Shown here in pieces: positions 1 to 8,295 of a stretch of 64,000 nucleotides of DNA. Position numbers and translations under genes: made by a program. Numbering within the stretch: position 1 is the stretch's first letter; each line of letters starts with the position of its first letter. The notes beneath the pieces were generated by a model. The model ran no database searches, had not been told where the DNA came from, and worked only from the letters and a program-made list of their open reading frames with translations. The DNA is from JBGPLJ01 sp963826145 (GTDB lineage: Bacteria; Pseudomonadota; Gammaproteobacteria; Steroidobacterales; Steroidobacteraceae), in the NCBI GenBank assembly GCA_963826145.1, contig CAWGVW010000001.1, positions 1,302,001 to 1,366,000 of the forward strand, given 5' to 3'.

Positions 1-246
1 GCCGTAGTACGCGCCATGGGCCGCGACATCGGCCGTCAGTGCCGATTGCGCGGCAGCGCGATCAGAGATATCGAACGGCAGAGCGCGCACTTGGCGGCCG
101 TGCGCACGAACGGTGGACAAGGTCGTGTCGAGCGAGGCGCTTGCACGTGCATGCACCACGATATCGTAGCCGTCCCGCGCCAGGCGCTCGGCAATGGCGG
201 CGCCAATGCCACGGCTCGATCCCGTAACGAGTACCCAATCAGTCAT
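1..246 (-). CDS. 3-oxoacyl-ACP reductase of aryl polyene cluster (partial)
   Basis: Short-chain dehydrogenase N-terminus, 82 codons visible; the 3' part, with the YxxxK catalytic motif, lies beyond the left edge. The Rossmann motif TGSSRGIG sits at about residues 8-15, and the visible part ends in AHGAYYG, a segment typical of FabG-like reductases in aryl polyene clusters (ApeQ type). The ATG at 246 overlaps the stop of the upstream dehydratase gene (8-nt overlap), so the two are translationally coupled. Expected role: NADPH-dependent reduction of the beta-keto group after each condensation. The family assignment is firm; the pathway role is inferred from the neighbours. Confidence 0.85.
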   Translation of the reverse strand, partial: MTDWVLVTGSSRGIGAAIAERLARDGYDIVVHARASASLDTTLSTVRAHGRQVRALPFDISDRAAAQSALTADVAAHGAYYG

Positions 247-730
247 CGATCGCCGCCTCCAGAAAGGGTGTGAGGTCGGCCGGCGCAAGGCCTTTGAGCT
301 GAGCATTGGCGAGGCGTTGGGCGCCCCGCGCGATCGAGCAATCGAACACGCCGACCCCCTCCTCGTCCTGCCAGTCGAGCTTCGCGAGGACGGTTAGGTC
401 GACACCTGCGGGAAAGTACGGCACGTGTGCCACGTAGCTGCGTGTCCCGAGCAGCAATCCGATGCGTGGCGACTTGCCGCTGGCATGCCGTTCGAGTCCC
501 GAGAAGACCCCTATGGCCTGAGCCATCAGCTCAACTCCGACCCAGCAGGGAATGCCTCGCGGCTCCACGAGCGGATGATCTCGCGCAAGGCGTGCCTGCA
601 CCTCGACCCGCTCGCTGTCGCAGGCGACGACACGATCGATGAGCAGCATGTCACCCCGCTGCAGCAAGAGTTCGGTGATTGGCGGACGGTCGTTCGTCGG
701 CAGGGCATTGGCGTGTTTCATGATGGTCAT
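239..730 (-). CDS. hotdog-fold 3-hydroxyacyl-ACP dehydratase (ApeP-like)
   Basis: 163-residue FabZ/FabA-like hotdog protein. Residues 17-50 (PPITELLLQRGDMLLIDRV onward) follow the dehydratase N-terminus, and the central helix reads PCWVGVELMAQAIG with a Glu at the FabZ catalytic position. It matches the second dehydratase (ApeP type) of aryl polyene systems, which works with an ApeI-type partner; such a partner is encoded at 6233-6577. It lies 13 nt downstream of the FAD enzyme gene and overlaps the ketoreductase gene. A second Met three codons in is an alternative start. Predicted role: removing water from the beta-hydroxyacyl-ACP to extend the conjugated polyene. Confidence 0.82.
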   Translation of the reverse strand: MTIMKHANALPTNDRPPITELLLQRGDMLLIDRVVACDSERVEVQARLARDHPLVEPRGIPCWVGVELMAQAIGVFSGLERHASGKSPRIGLLLGTRSYVAHVPYFPAGVDLTVLAKLDWQDEEGVGVFDCSIARGAQRLANAQLKGLAPADLTPFLEAAIDD

Positions 731-743
731 CGTGGGGGGCAGC

Positions 744-1982
744 CTAGCCTTGGCGGCAGAGTTCCGCGAGCGCTCTCAAGCGCTGCGCAGTGCGCGGTCC
801 GGTGTAGGGGTTCGCGGTGTCCCACGCATAGCCCGCGAGTACGGAGCAGATCCGGCGCCGCGTTAGCGGGTCGGCCCGTTCGAAAAATATGATGTCCTGC
901 AGGTCGCCGTCGTACCAGGCGCCGACAAAGGCGCGAAAAGTCTCAACCCCGTACATGAGCGGTTCGGTGAAGCTCGCGTTCCAGTCGACCGATTCCCCCT
1001 GCAGCTGTCGCCTGACGGCTTCGGCGGCGAGCTTCGCGGACTGCATGGCGATGGTGACGCCCGACGAGAACACCGGGTCGAGAAACTCGGCTGCATTGCC
1101 GAGGAGAGCGAAATGTCTGCCATGGAGCTCAGTCACGCTGGCTGCGTAGCCAATGATCTCCCCGACCTGTGCGACAGGCTTCGCTTCGGCCAGCAAGGCA
1201 CCCAGCGAGGTCTCTTCGCGCACGAGCTGCCACAGACGCTGTTCCGCCGTGCCTTGATAGCTCGCCAGCAGTTCGCGCCCTGCAACGACGCCAAGCGAGG
1301 AGCGGCCGTTCGAGAATGGAATCAGCCAGTACCAGACCTCACGCTCCCGGGGGTGGATGCTGATGCGGATCTTCTGTCGATCAAAGGCGCCCGCCGCAAT
1401 GTGATCTTCGATATGTGTGAAGAGTGCGGCACGCACGGGAAAATTCGATGGCCGTTCCAGCGCAAGCAGGCGCGACAACGTGCGGCCGAAGCCGCTGGCG
1501 TCGAGAACGAAGCGCGGCCGATGCTCTACCTCTTCGCCCTGCGCCGAACGGCTGCGGACGAGTGGCCGCTCGTCGGAGAAGTCGACCGCTGTGATCTCCA
1601 CTTCGTAGCGCAGCTTCGCACCCATGCGTTCCGCCTGCTGGGCAAGCGCATGATCGAAGTCCGCGCGCGGCACCTGGAAGGTGTACGCCGGACCGCTGGT
1701 CACTTTGTCGACGAAGTTAAACTCGGACCGCCGTTCGCGATGTGCAAACGCCGCTCCATTCTTGAACTGGAAACCGCAAGCGAGCACGGTATCGAGCATG
1801 CCGGCGTCTTCGATGAATTGCAGGCTGTTCGCGAGCAGGCTCTCTCCGATTGAGAACCGCGGAAATCGCTGTTTCTCGAGTACGAGAACATCGTGGCCGC
1901 TGCGCGCGAGCTGCGCGGCTGCGAGCGAACCCGCCGGCCCGGCACCGATGACCAGAACATCCACTGCGTTGCGCAGACTCAA
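744..1982 (-). CDS. FAD-dependent oxidoreductase, flavin-dependent halogenase-like
   Basis: 412-residue flavoprotein with an N-terminal GAGPAG dinucleotide-binding motif at residues 13-18 and a GES segment near 46-48. It carries both diagnostic features of flavin-dependent halogenases: a Lys at position 74 in the context GFQFKNGA, and the WxWxIP motif as WYWLIP. The segment LDPVFSSGV fits the FAD-binding C-terminal part. Xanthomonadins are brominated aryl polyenes and their clusters encode a halogenase-like protein, so halogenation of the aryl head is plausible. Related non-halogenating oxidoreductases exist, so activity is not proven. The start overlaps the stop of the MMPL gene by ATGA. Confidence 0.78.
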   Translation of the reverse strand: MSLRNAVDVLVIGAGPAGSLAAAQLARSGHDVLVLEKQRFPRFSIGESLLANSLQFIEDAGMLDTVLACGFQFKNGAAFAHRERRSEFNFVDKVTSGPAYTFQVPRADFDHALAQQAERMGAKLRYEVEITAVDFSDERPLVRSRSAQGEEVEHRPRFVLDASGFGRTLSRLLALERPSNFPVRAALFTHIEDHIAAGAFDRQKIRISIHPREREVWYWLIPFSNGRSSLGVVAGRELLASYQGTAEQRLWQLVREETSLGALLAEAKPVAQVGEIIGYAASVTELHGRHFALLGNAAEFLDPVFSSGVTIAMQSAKLAAEAVRRQLQGESVDWNASFTEPLMYGVETFRAFVGAWYDGDLQDIIFFERADPLTRRRICSVLAGYAWDTANPYTGPRTAQRLRALAELCRQG

Positions 1983-4354
1983 GGGGGCGGCTCCGTAGTC
2001 TGCAGACTCGAATCGGGTGGATCGGCAAATGTCACGGCCAACAGCCAGCAGGCGCCGAGCCCCATGGCAAGTGTGAGTCCAATGGCACGGATGAATGGCG
2101 TGCTGCTGAATGCAAGGAGACCGAAGGACAATGCTGTCGTCAAGGCCGAAAGCGTTACTGCGAGCAACGCGGTGCGGCGCTCATTCCGGGCTTCACGCAG
2201 GAAGATCGCATAGTCGACGGCCATCGCGAGCGTGAGCAGGAGCGCCAGGACCGTGAACAGGGTTACCGGGATTCCGAGCCAGCCGAGGCCGCCAAGTGCA
2301 ATGAATATGGCGCCAATCGGCGGCAGCATCAGTCGCAACGCGGCCCGCAGACCGAATACCAGCGCAAGCACGGCCGCGACCACCACATAGATGCCTGCGA
2401 GCAGCCAGCTCACGGCCACCCGATAGCGCATGAGCGTCTGCGAGATATCGCGCACGCGATCGACGAAGCGCACGCCCGGCAATCGCGCCGCAAGGCTTCG
2501 CAACTCCTCGAGATCGCCCGCCCCTCCGAGCGCAACGATGCTCGCGTAGGTCCCGCCGCTCTCTCCCAGCCAGAACGGCCGCCAAGGCTCGGAGGCGGGA
2601 TTCGCGAGCCAGGTTGCCGGTTCCAGGAAATGGGGCGCTGGCGGAAAAAGGTCGAGTTCGGCGGCGATGGCATGCTCGTCGTAACCGATTTTACGCATGA
2701 CGTGCGCGAGCACGCCGTCCGGTAGATAGACATAGCGGCGTAGCAGGTCGAAAGCCATGCGCTGACGCGCTTCCGATGGCAGTGACTGCGTGACAGCGCG
2801 AAAGCTACCGAGATGTCCAGCGTCGACCAGGTGCTCGAGTTCCGCAGTCAAGTGTTCCTCGGAGCGAAGCAGCTCCTGTGCGTCCGTCGCGGTCACGAGG
2901 AAGACGGCCGTCTCAGGTGAATCCTCGAGGAGTTCACGCGTACGCCTTTCCATCGTCACGGCGGCATTGGCCGGCGGCTGCAATGCGCGCACATCATCTT
3001 GAAAGCGGATCCGAATGAGGCCGGCCGCGGCGACGATCAGCAGCGGCAGCACGAGGCGCAGGAAATAACGCGAATGGCGTGCGCCTGCGGACCAGCGGTC
3101 GAGCGCCGAGACGAAACGGCCGCACCAGGCCGGCAGCCGCGCAGGTCGGGTTTCGGCGAGCACGGGAAAAATGAGGAGCACAGTCGCGCAGGCGACCGGC
3201 AGGCCCGCGAGTGCAATAACGGCCATTTGCTGCAAGCCGGGAAACGGCAGCAGCAGCAAGCCGGCAAATCCGGCGAGCGTCGCGCCCATGCTCATGAGAA
3301 TTGGAGGCGCCACGTGGGCGAGCGCGGACTCGGGTGTCCAAGCCGGGCCGCGAAACTGATCGGAGAGGTAGTGCATCGAGTAATCGATGGCGACACCAAT
3401 GAGACTCGAGCCGAAGACAAGTGCAATGAGATGGACGCGTCCGAAAACGAAATACGTGGCTGCGATCCCGGCACCGCCACCGGCGGCAAGTGCCACCATG
3501 CCGAGGACCGGCGCACGCCAGCTGCGAAATAGAGCGACGATCATGGCAAGGACAGCGGCGGTCCCTATCGAGCTGAAGAGCGCCACTTCGTGGGTTGCAG
3601 ACGCCGTGGCGGCCGCCGCATGCGGGAGCGCGCCGGACATGAGTACGCGGATCGCTTCGTTCGCCTGGCCCTGCGCCGTACGGGCTGCAGACGTCGCGGC
3701 TTCGATGGCGGCGGAAGCACGCTGCTGTACTGCGCTGTCGAACGGACTGCCGAGGATTTGCGCTACGACGAGGACATAGGTCGCATCGTGGTCATGGACC
3801 ACGAGCTGATCGCCTTCGAGATGCGCCGCACCCGCCGATGGCATCTGCTCGAGCAGAAAGCTTGCATCGAGACTCAGCGGATCACTCGAACCGCCGGGAC
3901 GCGCAAAGGCGATCGGCGAATAGAGGGCCGCCAGTGCGCCGCGCTCGACCTCCTCCGGTCGATTCGCCGCGAGCGATGCCTGTACGGTGCGCGCAAGCAG
4001 TACGAAGCGATTGTCCTCGTAGAATGCCGCGGCAGAATCCATCTGGGCACCCCAATGCCCGTGCACGTCTGCGAATGCGCCGGACGCCGAGAGGCTCTGC
4101 GCAAATCGTGTCGCACCCGTGGACGCCACCTCGGGCGACGGATGGCCGACGAGAATCAGGAGTCGGCGCGCGCCGGCGCTTGCAAAGTCTGCGAGGCGGT
4201 CGGCGATTGCGCTCTGCGCGCGATCGCGCGGCAGCAGGTCAAGAAGATCCGTTTCGACTCTGAGGTGCGGCTGCACGATGAGAAAGAACACGGCTGCGAG
4301 GCCAGCCAGCGCCGCGAGCCAGAGCCAGAATCGCGCAATGATGCGAGTGGTCAT
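1979..4354 (-). CDS. MMPL/RND-family exporter of aryl polyene cluster
   Basis: 791-residue inner-membrane protein with the duplicated RND layout: one N-terminal helix (about 10-28), a large periplasmic loop, a helix block around 260-410, a second single helix near 430, a second loop, and a final helix block around 650-785. The segment GVAIDYSMHYLSDQ in the first half and AMAVDYAIFL in the second are the paired charged transmembrane motifs of MMPL/RND pumps. Aryl polyene clusters regularly encode such an exporter next to a LolA-like carrier, as here. Likely role: moving the lipid-linked polyene out of the inner membrane. It lies 9 nt after the LolA-like gene. Confidence 0.88.
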   Translation of the reverse strand: MTTRIIARFWLWLAALAGLAAVFFLIVQPHLRVETDLLDLLPRDRAQSAIADRLADFASAGARRLLILVGHPSPEVASTGATRFAQSLSASGAFADVHGHWGAQMDSAAAFYEDNRFVLLARTVQASLAANRPEEVERGALAALYSPIAFARPGGSSDPLSLDASFLLEQMPSAGAAHLEGDQLVVHDHDATYVLVVAQILGSPFDSAVQQRASAAIEAATSAARTAQGQANEAIRVLMSGALPHAAAATASATHEVALFSSIGTAAVLAMIVALFRSWRAPVLGMVALAAGGGAGIAATYFVFGRVHLIALVFGSSLIGVAIDYSMHYLSDQFRGPAWTPESALAHVAPPILMSMGATLAGFAGLLLLPFPGLQQMAVIALAGLPVACATVLLIFPVLAETRPARLPAWCGRFVSALDRWSAGARHSRYFLRLVLPLLIVAAAGLIRIRFQDDVRALQPPANAAVTMERRTRELLEDSPETAVFLVTATDAQELLRSEEHLTAELEHLVDAGHLGSFRAVTQSLPSEARQRMAFDLLRRYVYLPDGVLAHVMRKIGYDEHAIAAELDLFPPAPHFLEPATWLANPASEPWRPFWLGESGGTYASIVALGGAGDLEELRSLAARLPGVRFVDRVRDISQTLMRYRVAVSWLLAGIYVVVAAVLALVFGLRAALRLMLPPIGAIFIALGGLGWLGIPVTLFTVLALLLTLAMAVDYAIFLREARNERRTALLAVTLSALTTALSFGLLAFSSTPFIRAIGLTLAMGLGACWLLAVTFADPPDSSLQTTEPPP

Positions 4355-4363
4355 TTCGGGAAT

Positions 4364-5050
4364 TCAGCGTGCAGGCGGCTCGAAGATCGCGCGCTGGGCA
4401 GCATCCAGGTCGCCGCGGTCTACGGTGACCTCGAGGAGTTCGACCCGCAATTCATCGCCTGCGGCGTTCACGATCGCGATCGAATCGACGTGCAGGCCGC
4501 CGTGTACGGTCACCTGTCGTATGGCGCGTGCGGTCGCCGGATCGCGCGGCAGCATGCCGATGCGCCAGTTGCCGGAATTGCCGTCGCCGAAAAGCGTGAA
4601 GCGTGTATCGAGCGAATCGACGTTCAGCGAAAAGAGCGCGAACATGAGGTCGGTCACGGCGCCGAGCTCGATGTGCCGCGAGCGCGCTCGGTTCGCCTGT
4701 AGGCCCTTGAGCGCGAGGCCCTGATGAGTGAGCACGAACTCGTCCTCGACTGGCTCGAGCGTTCGCCATTGCAGGCCGAGCTCGCGCACCAGCAAGAATT
4801 TGCCGGTGGATTCGAGAGGCCGCGGGAGTTTCCGAACGGTGCGCTCCTGTCTGAATTTCCCCTCGACGACCGTGGAGCGCCCGATTTCGTCGAGCGCGCT
4901 CTTGAGAAGTCCGTCGCGCAGCTCCCGGGCAGTCGAGGGATGGGCAAAAAGTTCCGCCGCGTCGTCAGCCGGCGCTGCGGCGCTGCCCGCGCTGACCGTG
5001 ATGACGACCAGCGCCAGCAGGATGGCGCGACCCTGGCCCTGGCTGATCAT
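4364..5050 (-). CDS. LolA-like outer-membrane lipoprotein carrier protein
   Basis: 228-residue periplasmic protein with a signal peptide (MISQGQGRAILLALVVITVS then an Ala-rich cleavage region). The mature part has the LolA features: VEGKFRQERTVRKLPRPLES near the N-terminus, then alternating beta strands (LGLQWRTLEPVEDEFVLT). The start is placed at 5050 because its ATG overlaps the upstream thioesterase stop as ATGA and gives a clean signal peptide; a longer in-frame extension lacks coding character. In aryl polyene clusters this protein is thought to help carry the lipidated pigment across the periplasm. It is followed 9 nt later by the MMPL exporter. Confidence 0.83.
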   Translation of the reverse strand: MISQGQGRAILLALVVITVSAGSAAAPADDAAELFAHPSTARELRDGLLKSALDEIGRSTVVEGKFRQERTVRKLPRPLESTGKFLLVRELGLQWRTLEPVEDEFVLTHQGLALKGLQANRARSRHIELGAVTDLMFALFSLNVDSLDTRFTLFGDGNSGNWRIGMLPRDPATARAIRQVTVHGGLHVDSIAIVNAAGDELRVELLEVTVDRGDLDAAQRAIFEPPAR

Positions 5051-5472
5051 TGCGAATCGAGCCCAAGACGTTCGAAGAGAACGGACGGCGAACGCAGACA
5101 GAGCTCGCCCGTCGCAAGTTCCACGGCGACCTGAGTGGTCATCGCCTTGGTCGTACGTTCGCCGCTGCGCAGATTTTGAATTGCGTAATCGATGCGCAGG
5201 CGATACTCCCACTCCGAGAGAGTCGCCACCACGCGGATCTCATCACCGAAGCGCAGCGGACGTGTATATCGAACCTCCATGTCGACGATCGGCCAAGTGT
5301 AGCCGCTGCGGATCATGGCGTCGTAGTTGTAGTCGAACGTCTTAAGCAGCGCGCAGCGCGCTAGCTCCAGGTACTTCGCGTAGTGTCCATGCCAGACATA
5401 GCCAGCTGGATCGAGATCGTGGAAAGGTATCTCGATGCGGATTTCAGCGGACCGTAGCGGCTGCGCGCTCAC
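5047..5472 (-). CDS. acyl-ACP/acyl-CoA thioesterase, 4HBT hotdog family
   Basis: 141-residue single hotdog protein of the 4-hydroxybenzoyl-CoA thioesterase family. The active-site loop FHDLDPAGYVWHGHYAKYLE contains the characteristic DxDxxGxVxxxxY arrangement with the catalytic Asp. This corresponds to the ApeK-type thioesterase of aryl polyene clusters, which is proposed to release or edit ACP-bound chains. The ends overlap the glycosyltransferase (upstream) and LolA (downstream) genes by four bases each, so the whole run is one translationally coupled operon. Confidence 0.82.
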   Translation of the reverse strand: MSAQPLRSAEIRIEIPFHDLDPAGYVWHGHYAKYLELARCALLKTFDYNYDAMIRSGYTWPIVDMEVRYTRPLRFGDEIRVVATLSEWEYRLRIDYAIQNLRSGERTTKAMTTQVAVELATGELCLRSPSVLFERLGLDSQ

Positions 5473-6236
5473 GTCGCGGACCGCTGCACGTTTGCCGCAG
5501 CCAGCGGACGCAGCGCGAGGCGCGGCAGGCGACGCAACATGCCGAAGAACAGGCGCGTATGCATTGCGGTGATGCGGACGTTATCGCGCCATAGCTTGAA
5601 GTGCGATACGCCGTCCGGCGGGTAGGTCACCGGTGTTGGCTTGTTCACGATGTCGACGCCGCTCCAGGAAAGGCGTACTGCGACCTCGATGTCGAATTCC
5701 ATGCGAGAACCAAGTGACGCAGTGTCTGCGACTGCGATGAGCTCCGCGAGCGGATAGACGCGAAAGCCGCACATGGAATCGCGGATGGCGAGAGACAACG
5801 TGTTGATGGTGACCATGGCATGGGTGAGATATCGGCCGACGAGCCGCACGCGTGGCAAGGTCGCATCATAGATTGGCATACCAAGGATGAGAGCGCGTGG
5901 CGACGCGGCGGCGAGTTCCAGCATCGCCGGCGCATCTTGCAGCCGGTGCTGATTGTCTGCATCGACCTGCAACACGTGCGTGCGGCCGGCACCGGCGGCA
6001 GCCCGACTGCCCGTCAGGACGGCCGCGCCTTTGCCTAGATTGGACGAGTGCCTTTTGACCGTGACCCACGGATGCCGCGACGCAACCACCGACAGGGCAT
6101 CTGCGGCGCGCGCGTCCGATCCGTCATCGACGACCCAGCACGGCACCTGCAGGGGTGCGAGCTCGTCGAGCGTCGCTCCGATCGTGAGCGGATGGTCGTA
6201 ATAGGGAATGACGATGCAGGGTCGGAACGTGATCAT
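5469..6236 (-). CDS. family 2 glycosyltransferase of aryl polyene cluster
   Basis: 255-residue GT-A glycosyltransferase. The N-terminus MITFRPCIVIPYYDHP is followed by the nucleotide-sugar motif VVDDGSD near residues 35-41 and by the metal-binding motif QVDADNQH near 85-92. The start at 6236 overlaps the stop of the dehydratase gene as ATGA; an in-frame Met ten residues upstream is not supported. No signal peptide is evident, but the basic, hydrophobic C-terminus may associate with membrane. It probably attaches a sugar to the polyene or its lipid anchor. The sugar donor cannot be read from the sequence. Confidence 0.83.
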   Translation of the reverse strand: MITFRPCIVIPYYDHPLTIGATLDELAPLQVPCWVVDDGSDARAADALSVVASRHPWVTVKRHSSNLGKGAAVLTGSRAAAGAGRTHVLQVDADNQHRLQDAPAMLELAAASPRALILGMPIYDATLPRVRLVGRYLTHAMVTINTLSLAIRDSMCGFRVYPLAELIAVADTASLGSRMEFDIEVAVRLSWSGVDIVNKPTPVTYPPDGVSHFKLWRDNVRITAMHTRLFFGMLRRLPRLALRPLAAANVQRSAT

Positions 6237-6577
6237 CGGGCACAGGTAATGCGCCCGGACGAGCACGTGACTGCTCCGTGCTGAAAGCGGAAGCTGAAGC
6301 CGTCGGAGGTCGGCTCAAGTTCGAGCGTGAGGAGCGCACCCGGGCGCACGATGCGACTGAATTTGAGTGCATCGATCCGGCGGATATCGCAGCTGGTGCC
6401 AAGGTAAACGCCGCCGAAATGAATAGCCCAGTCGAGCTGTACGACGCCGGGAAGGATGGGGACCTCGGGAAAATGACCGTCGAAACAGGGCAGGTCCGCC
6501 GCAATGGCAAGGTCAAGCTTCACCGGTGGGCCCCGAGTCTCGTCGACGATGCGTGGCCGTGCCGCGCCGCCGGTCAC
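6233..6577 (-). CDS. 3-hydroxyacyl-ACP dehydratase, ApeI-like hotdog protein
   Basis: 114-residue hotdog protein with the dehydratase motif DGHFPEVPILPGVVQLDW: the catalytic His of HFP and, 14 residues on, an Asp as in FabA rather than the Glu of FabZ. It is the likely partner of the ApeP-like dehydratase at 239-730. It is short for the family but has the complete fold core. It overlaps the ACP gene (6574) and the glycosyltransferase gene by four bases each. Predicted function is dehydration of beta-hydroxyacyl-ACP during polyene extension. Confidence 0.78.
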   Translation of the reverse strand: MTGGAARPRIVDETRGPPVKLDLAIAADLPCFDGHFPEVPILPGVVQLDWAIHFGGVYLGTSCDIRRIDALKFSRIVRPGALLTLELEPTSDGFSFRFQHGAVTCSSGRITCAR

Positions 6578-6840
6578 GCTGCATTCTCGTCGCGCACCAG
6601 CTTTTGAACCGCTGTGACGACGTCGCCGACGGTGCGCACATGCTTGAACTGCTCGGGTTTGACTTTGCGCCCCGTAAGCTCCTTTAGCTCGATCATCAGG
6701 TCGATGGCGTCCAGGCTGTCGATGTCGAGGTCTTCGTAGAGTTTCGAGGATGGTTCGATTCGGGCCGGGTCGAGTTCGAACAGGCGTGCGAGGACGCTGC
6801 GCACCTGCTCGAGGATGTTCTGCTCTGCGTCGATCATCAT
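6574..6840 (-). CDS. acyl carrier protein (aryl polyene cluster, leftward operon)
   Basis: 88-residue acidic carrier protein. Ser42 in the motif DIDSLDAIDL is the site for phosphopantetheine attachment; helix I (EQVRSVLARLFELD) and helix III fit the ACP fold. It is the first of two carriers in the cluster, the other being at 7963-8280. In experimentally studied aryl polyene systems the two ACPs hold starter and growing chain. Two adjacent ATG codons are possible starts. A 43-nt gap separates it from the acyltransferase gene upstream. Confidence 0.9.
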   Translation of the reverse strand: MMIDAEQNILEQVRSVLARLFELDPARIEPSSKLYEDLDIDSLDAIDLMIELKELTGRKVKPEQFKHVRTVGDVVTAVQKLVRDENAA

Positions 6841-6883
6841 TGGCTGTCAGTTACTCTTCAGGGCCACCGGCCATACGTTGGGA

Positions 6884-7735
6884 TTATAGACTCGACGGCC
6901 TGCTCTCTGGCGCAAGGAGCCCCGCGAACTCGCGTGTAAGCCTGCGGGCAGCGATCGATGTGGGGAGCTGCCGGTCGCAAAGCGCCGCGGCCGCGATCGG
7001 CGGATGTGCAGTAATTGTGTAGTGCATCGGGCGCGCCGGCACCCGATACCAGGGATTGGCCTTGGTCAGGCTGAGCGGCACGCAGGAAATCGTGACCGGC
7101 AGCACCGGAGCACCGGAGGCCAGCGCGACCTGCGCGGCACCACGCTTCAGTGACATCGGCTTGCCCGGCGTCGTTCGACTGCCCTCCGGAAACATGACCA
7201 GCGAGTGGCCGTTGCGCAATGTCTCGGCGGTGTTGGCGACCAGCGATTCGCACTCGCTGTTCGGGATGTAGCCGGCCCAGGCGACCGGCCAGCGCAGGAA
7301 TGGATTGCGCCACAAGCCGCGCTTGACCACGCAGGTCGCATCCGGGATGAGCGACAGCAGGAAGACGATGTCGAGCAGGGTCGGATGGTTGGCGACGATC
7401 AGCTGCCCTCGAGGCAGCAGCAGTTCGCCATTCTGTACTTCATAGGTAAGCACACCGACGAAGCGCATCATGCCGATGAAGAAGCGGAAAGTGCCGCGCA
7501 GGGCCCGGCGAATCAGTGGCCGCGCGTTCTCACTCGAGCCCGCTGCCGCGCGCAGCAGCGGGAACATCGTGAAGCTGAGCAGCGTTCCACCGACACCGAA
7601 TGTAAGGAAACAGAATCCGGTGGCGCAAACGCGCCACCAGCGGTCGAGCACTGCGCCCGGCGCTGATCGGTCGTCGATCCGGGTCGCGGATCGGAGCCCT
7701 GTGCTATCCATCAAACGGCCAGCATGCCTGCCCAT
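6884..7735 (-). CDS. 1-acylglycerol-3-phosphate acyltransferase-like protein (PlsC family)
   Basis: 283-residue membrane-associated acyltransferase. A transmembrane region (about residues 38-62) precedes the catalytic HX4D motif NHPTLLD and the substrate motif FPEGSRT, both hallmarks of PlsC-type enzymes. It is the first gene of the leftward operon, so its promoter should lie in the gap to 7963. Aryl polyenes are found as lipid-linked forms, and acyltransferases of this type are expected to join the polyenoic acyl chain to a glycerol or sugar-lipid acceptor. The start could be the Met at 7711 instead; neither has a strong ribosome binding site. Confidence 0.8.
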   Translation of the reverse strand: MGRHAGRLMDSTGLRSATRIDDRSAPGAVLDRWWRVCATGFCFLTFGVGGTLLSFTMFPLLRAAAGSSENARPLIRRALRGTFRFFIGMMRFVGVLTYEVQNGELLLPRGQLIVANHPTLLDIVFLLSLIPDATCVVKRGLWRNPFLRWPVAWAGYIPNSECESLVANTAETLRNGHSLVMFPEGSRTTPGKPMSLKRGAAQVALASGAPVLPVTISCVPLSLTKANPWYRVPARPMHYTITAHPPIAAAALCDRQLPTSIAARRLTREFAGLLAPESRPSSL

Positions 7736-7962
7736 GGTGGAAGACGCGTCGTGTCGCGTGCAAAGCTTCTTACCGGCCTCTTCATTCGCGCGACGGCCTC
7801 CCCCTGCCCACCCATGGACATTGTAGCGCGACTCGCCATCGTGGATGTCGAGTGCCCGGGTCTGGCGGGTTTACAGGGCCGGTACGGGCTGGCGCGGCTA
7901 TCACTCAAGCTGTACATTTCGAGCGTTAGGACGCCAGACGGCGTTCGACGAATATAGTGAAT
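7736..7962. promoter_or_regulatory. divergent promoter region between the two aryl polyene operons
   Basis: A 227-base gap separates the starts of two back-to-back operons, so it must hold promoters for both strands. No frame inside it has convincing coding character. I could not pick out a clear -35/-10 pair or an operator. The rightward edge is more AT-rich (around 7900-7965) than the rest. Confidence 0.5.
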
Positions 7963-8280
7963 ATGTCCCACAACGGACCCGCGATGTCCGGCCAAGCGCC
8001 GGTGAGCCAGAACACCGACGAGGCGGTCATGGCTCGCTGGCTCGTCGATGCGCTGAACCTCCAGCACATCGTGGCGACCGAAATCGTTCCGACGGCACCC
8101 CTTTTCGGCCACGACAACGGCAGTCTTGGCCTCGATTCGATCGATGCGCTCGAGATCGCACTGGCGATTCAGCAACACTACGGCGTGGAGCTGCAGTCGG
8201 GAGATCCAGAGACTCGGCCGGCGTTCAGCTCGCTGCGCTCGCTCACCGACTATGTTTTGCGCAAGCGCGGACAGCGCTGA
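7963..8280 (+). CDS. acyl carrier protein (aryl polyene cluster, rightward operon)
   Basis: 105-residue carrier protein. The motif GLDSIDALEI carries the phosphopantetheine Ser (Ser59 with this start). It is longer than a classic ACP because of an N-terminal extension of about 20 residues and an insertion FGHDNGSLG before the Ser. A GTG six bases upstream (7957) and an ATG at 7984 are other possible starts. It is the first gene of the rightward operon and the second ACP of the cluster. Confidence 0.83.
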   Translation: MSHNGPAMSGQAPVSQNTDEAVMARWLVDALNLQHIVATEIVPTAPLFGHDNGSLGLDSIDALEIALAIQQHYGVELQSGDPETRPAFSSLRSLTDYVLRKRGQR

Positions 8281-8295
8281 GCGCCGGCAGGCGCC

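Noticed and set aside
3590..4702. Open frame of about 370 codons on the plus strand across the MMPL and LolA genes
   Set aside because: It is antisense to two well-supported genes, is Arg/Cys-rich as expected from GC-rich shadow frames, and has no recognisable domain.
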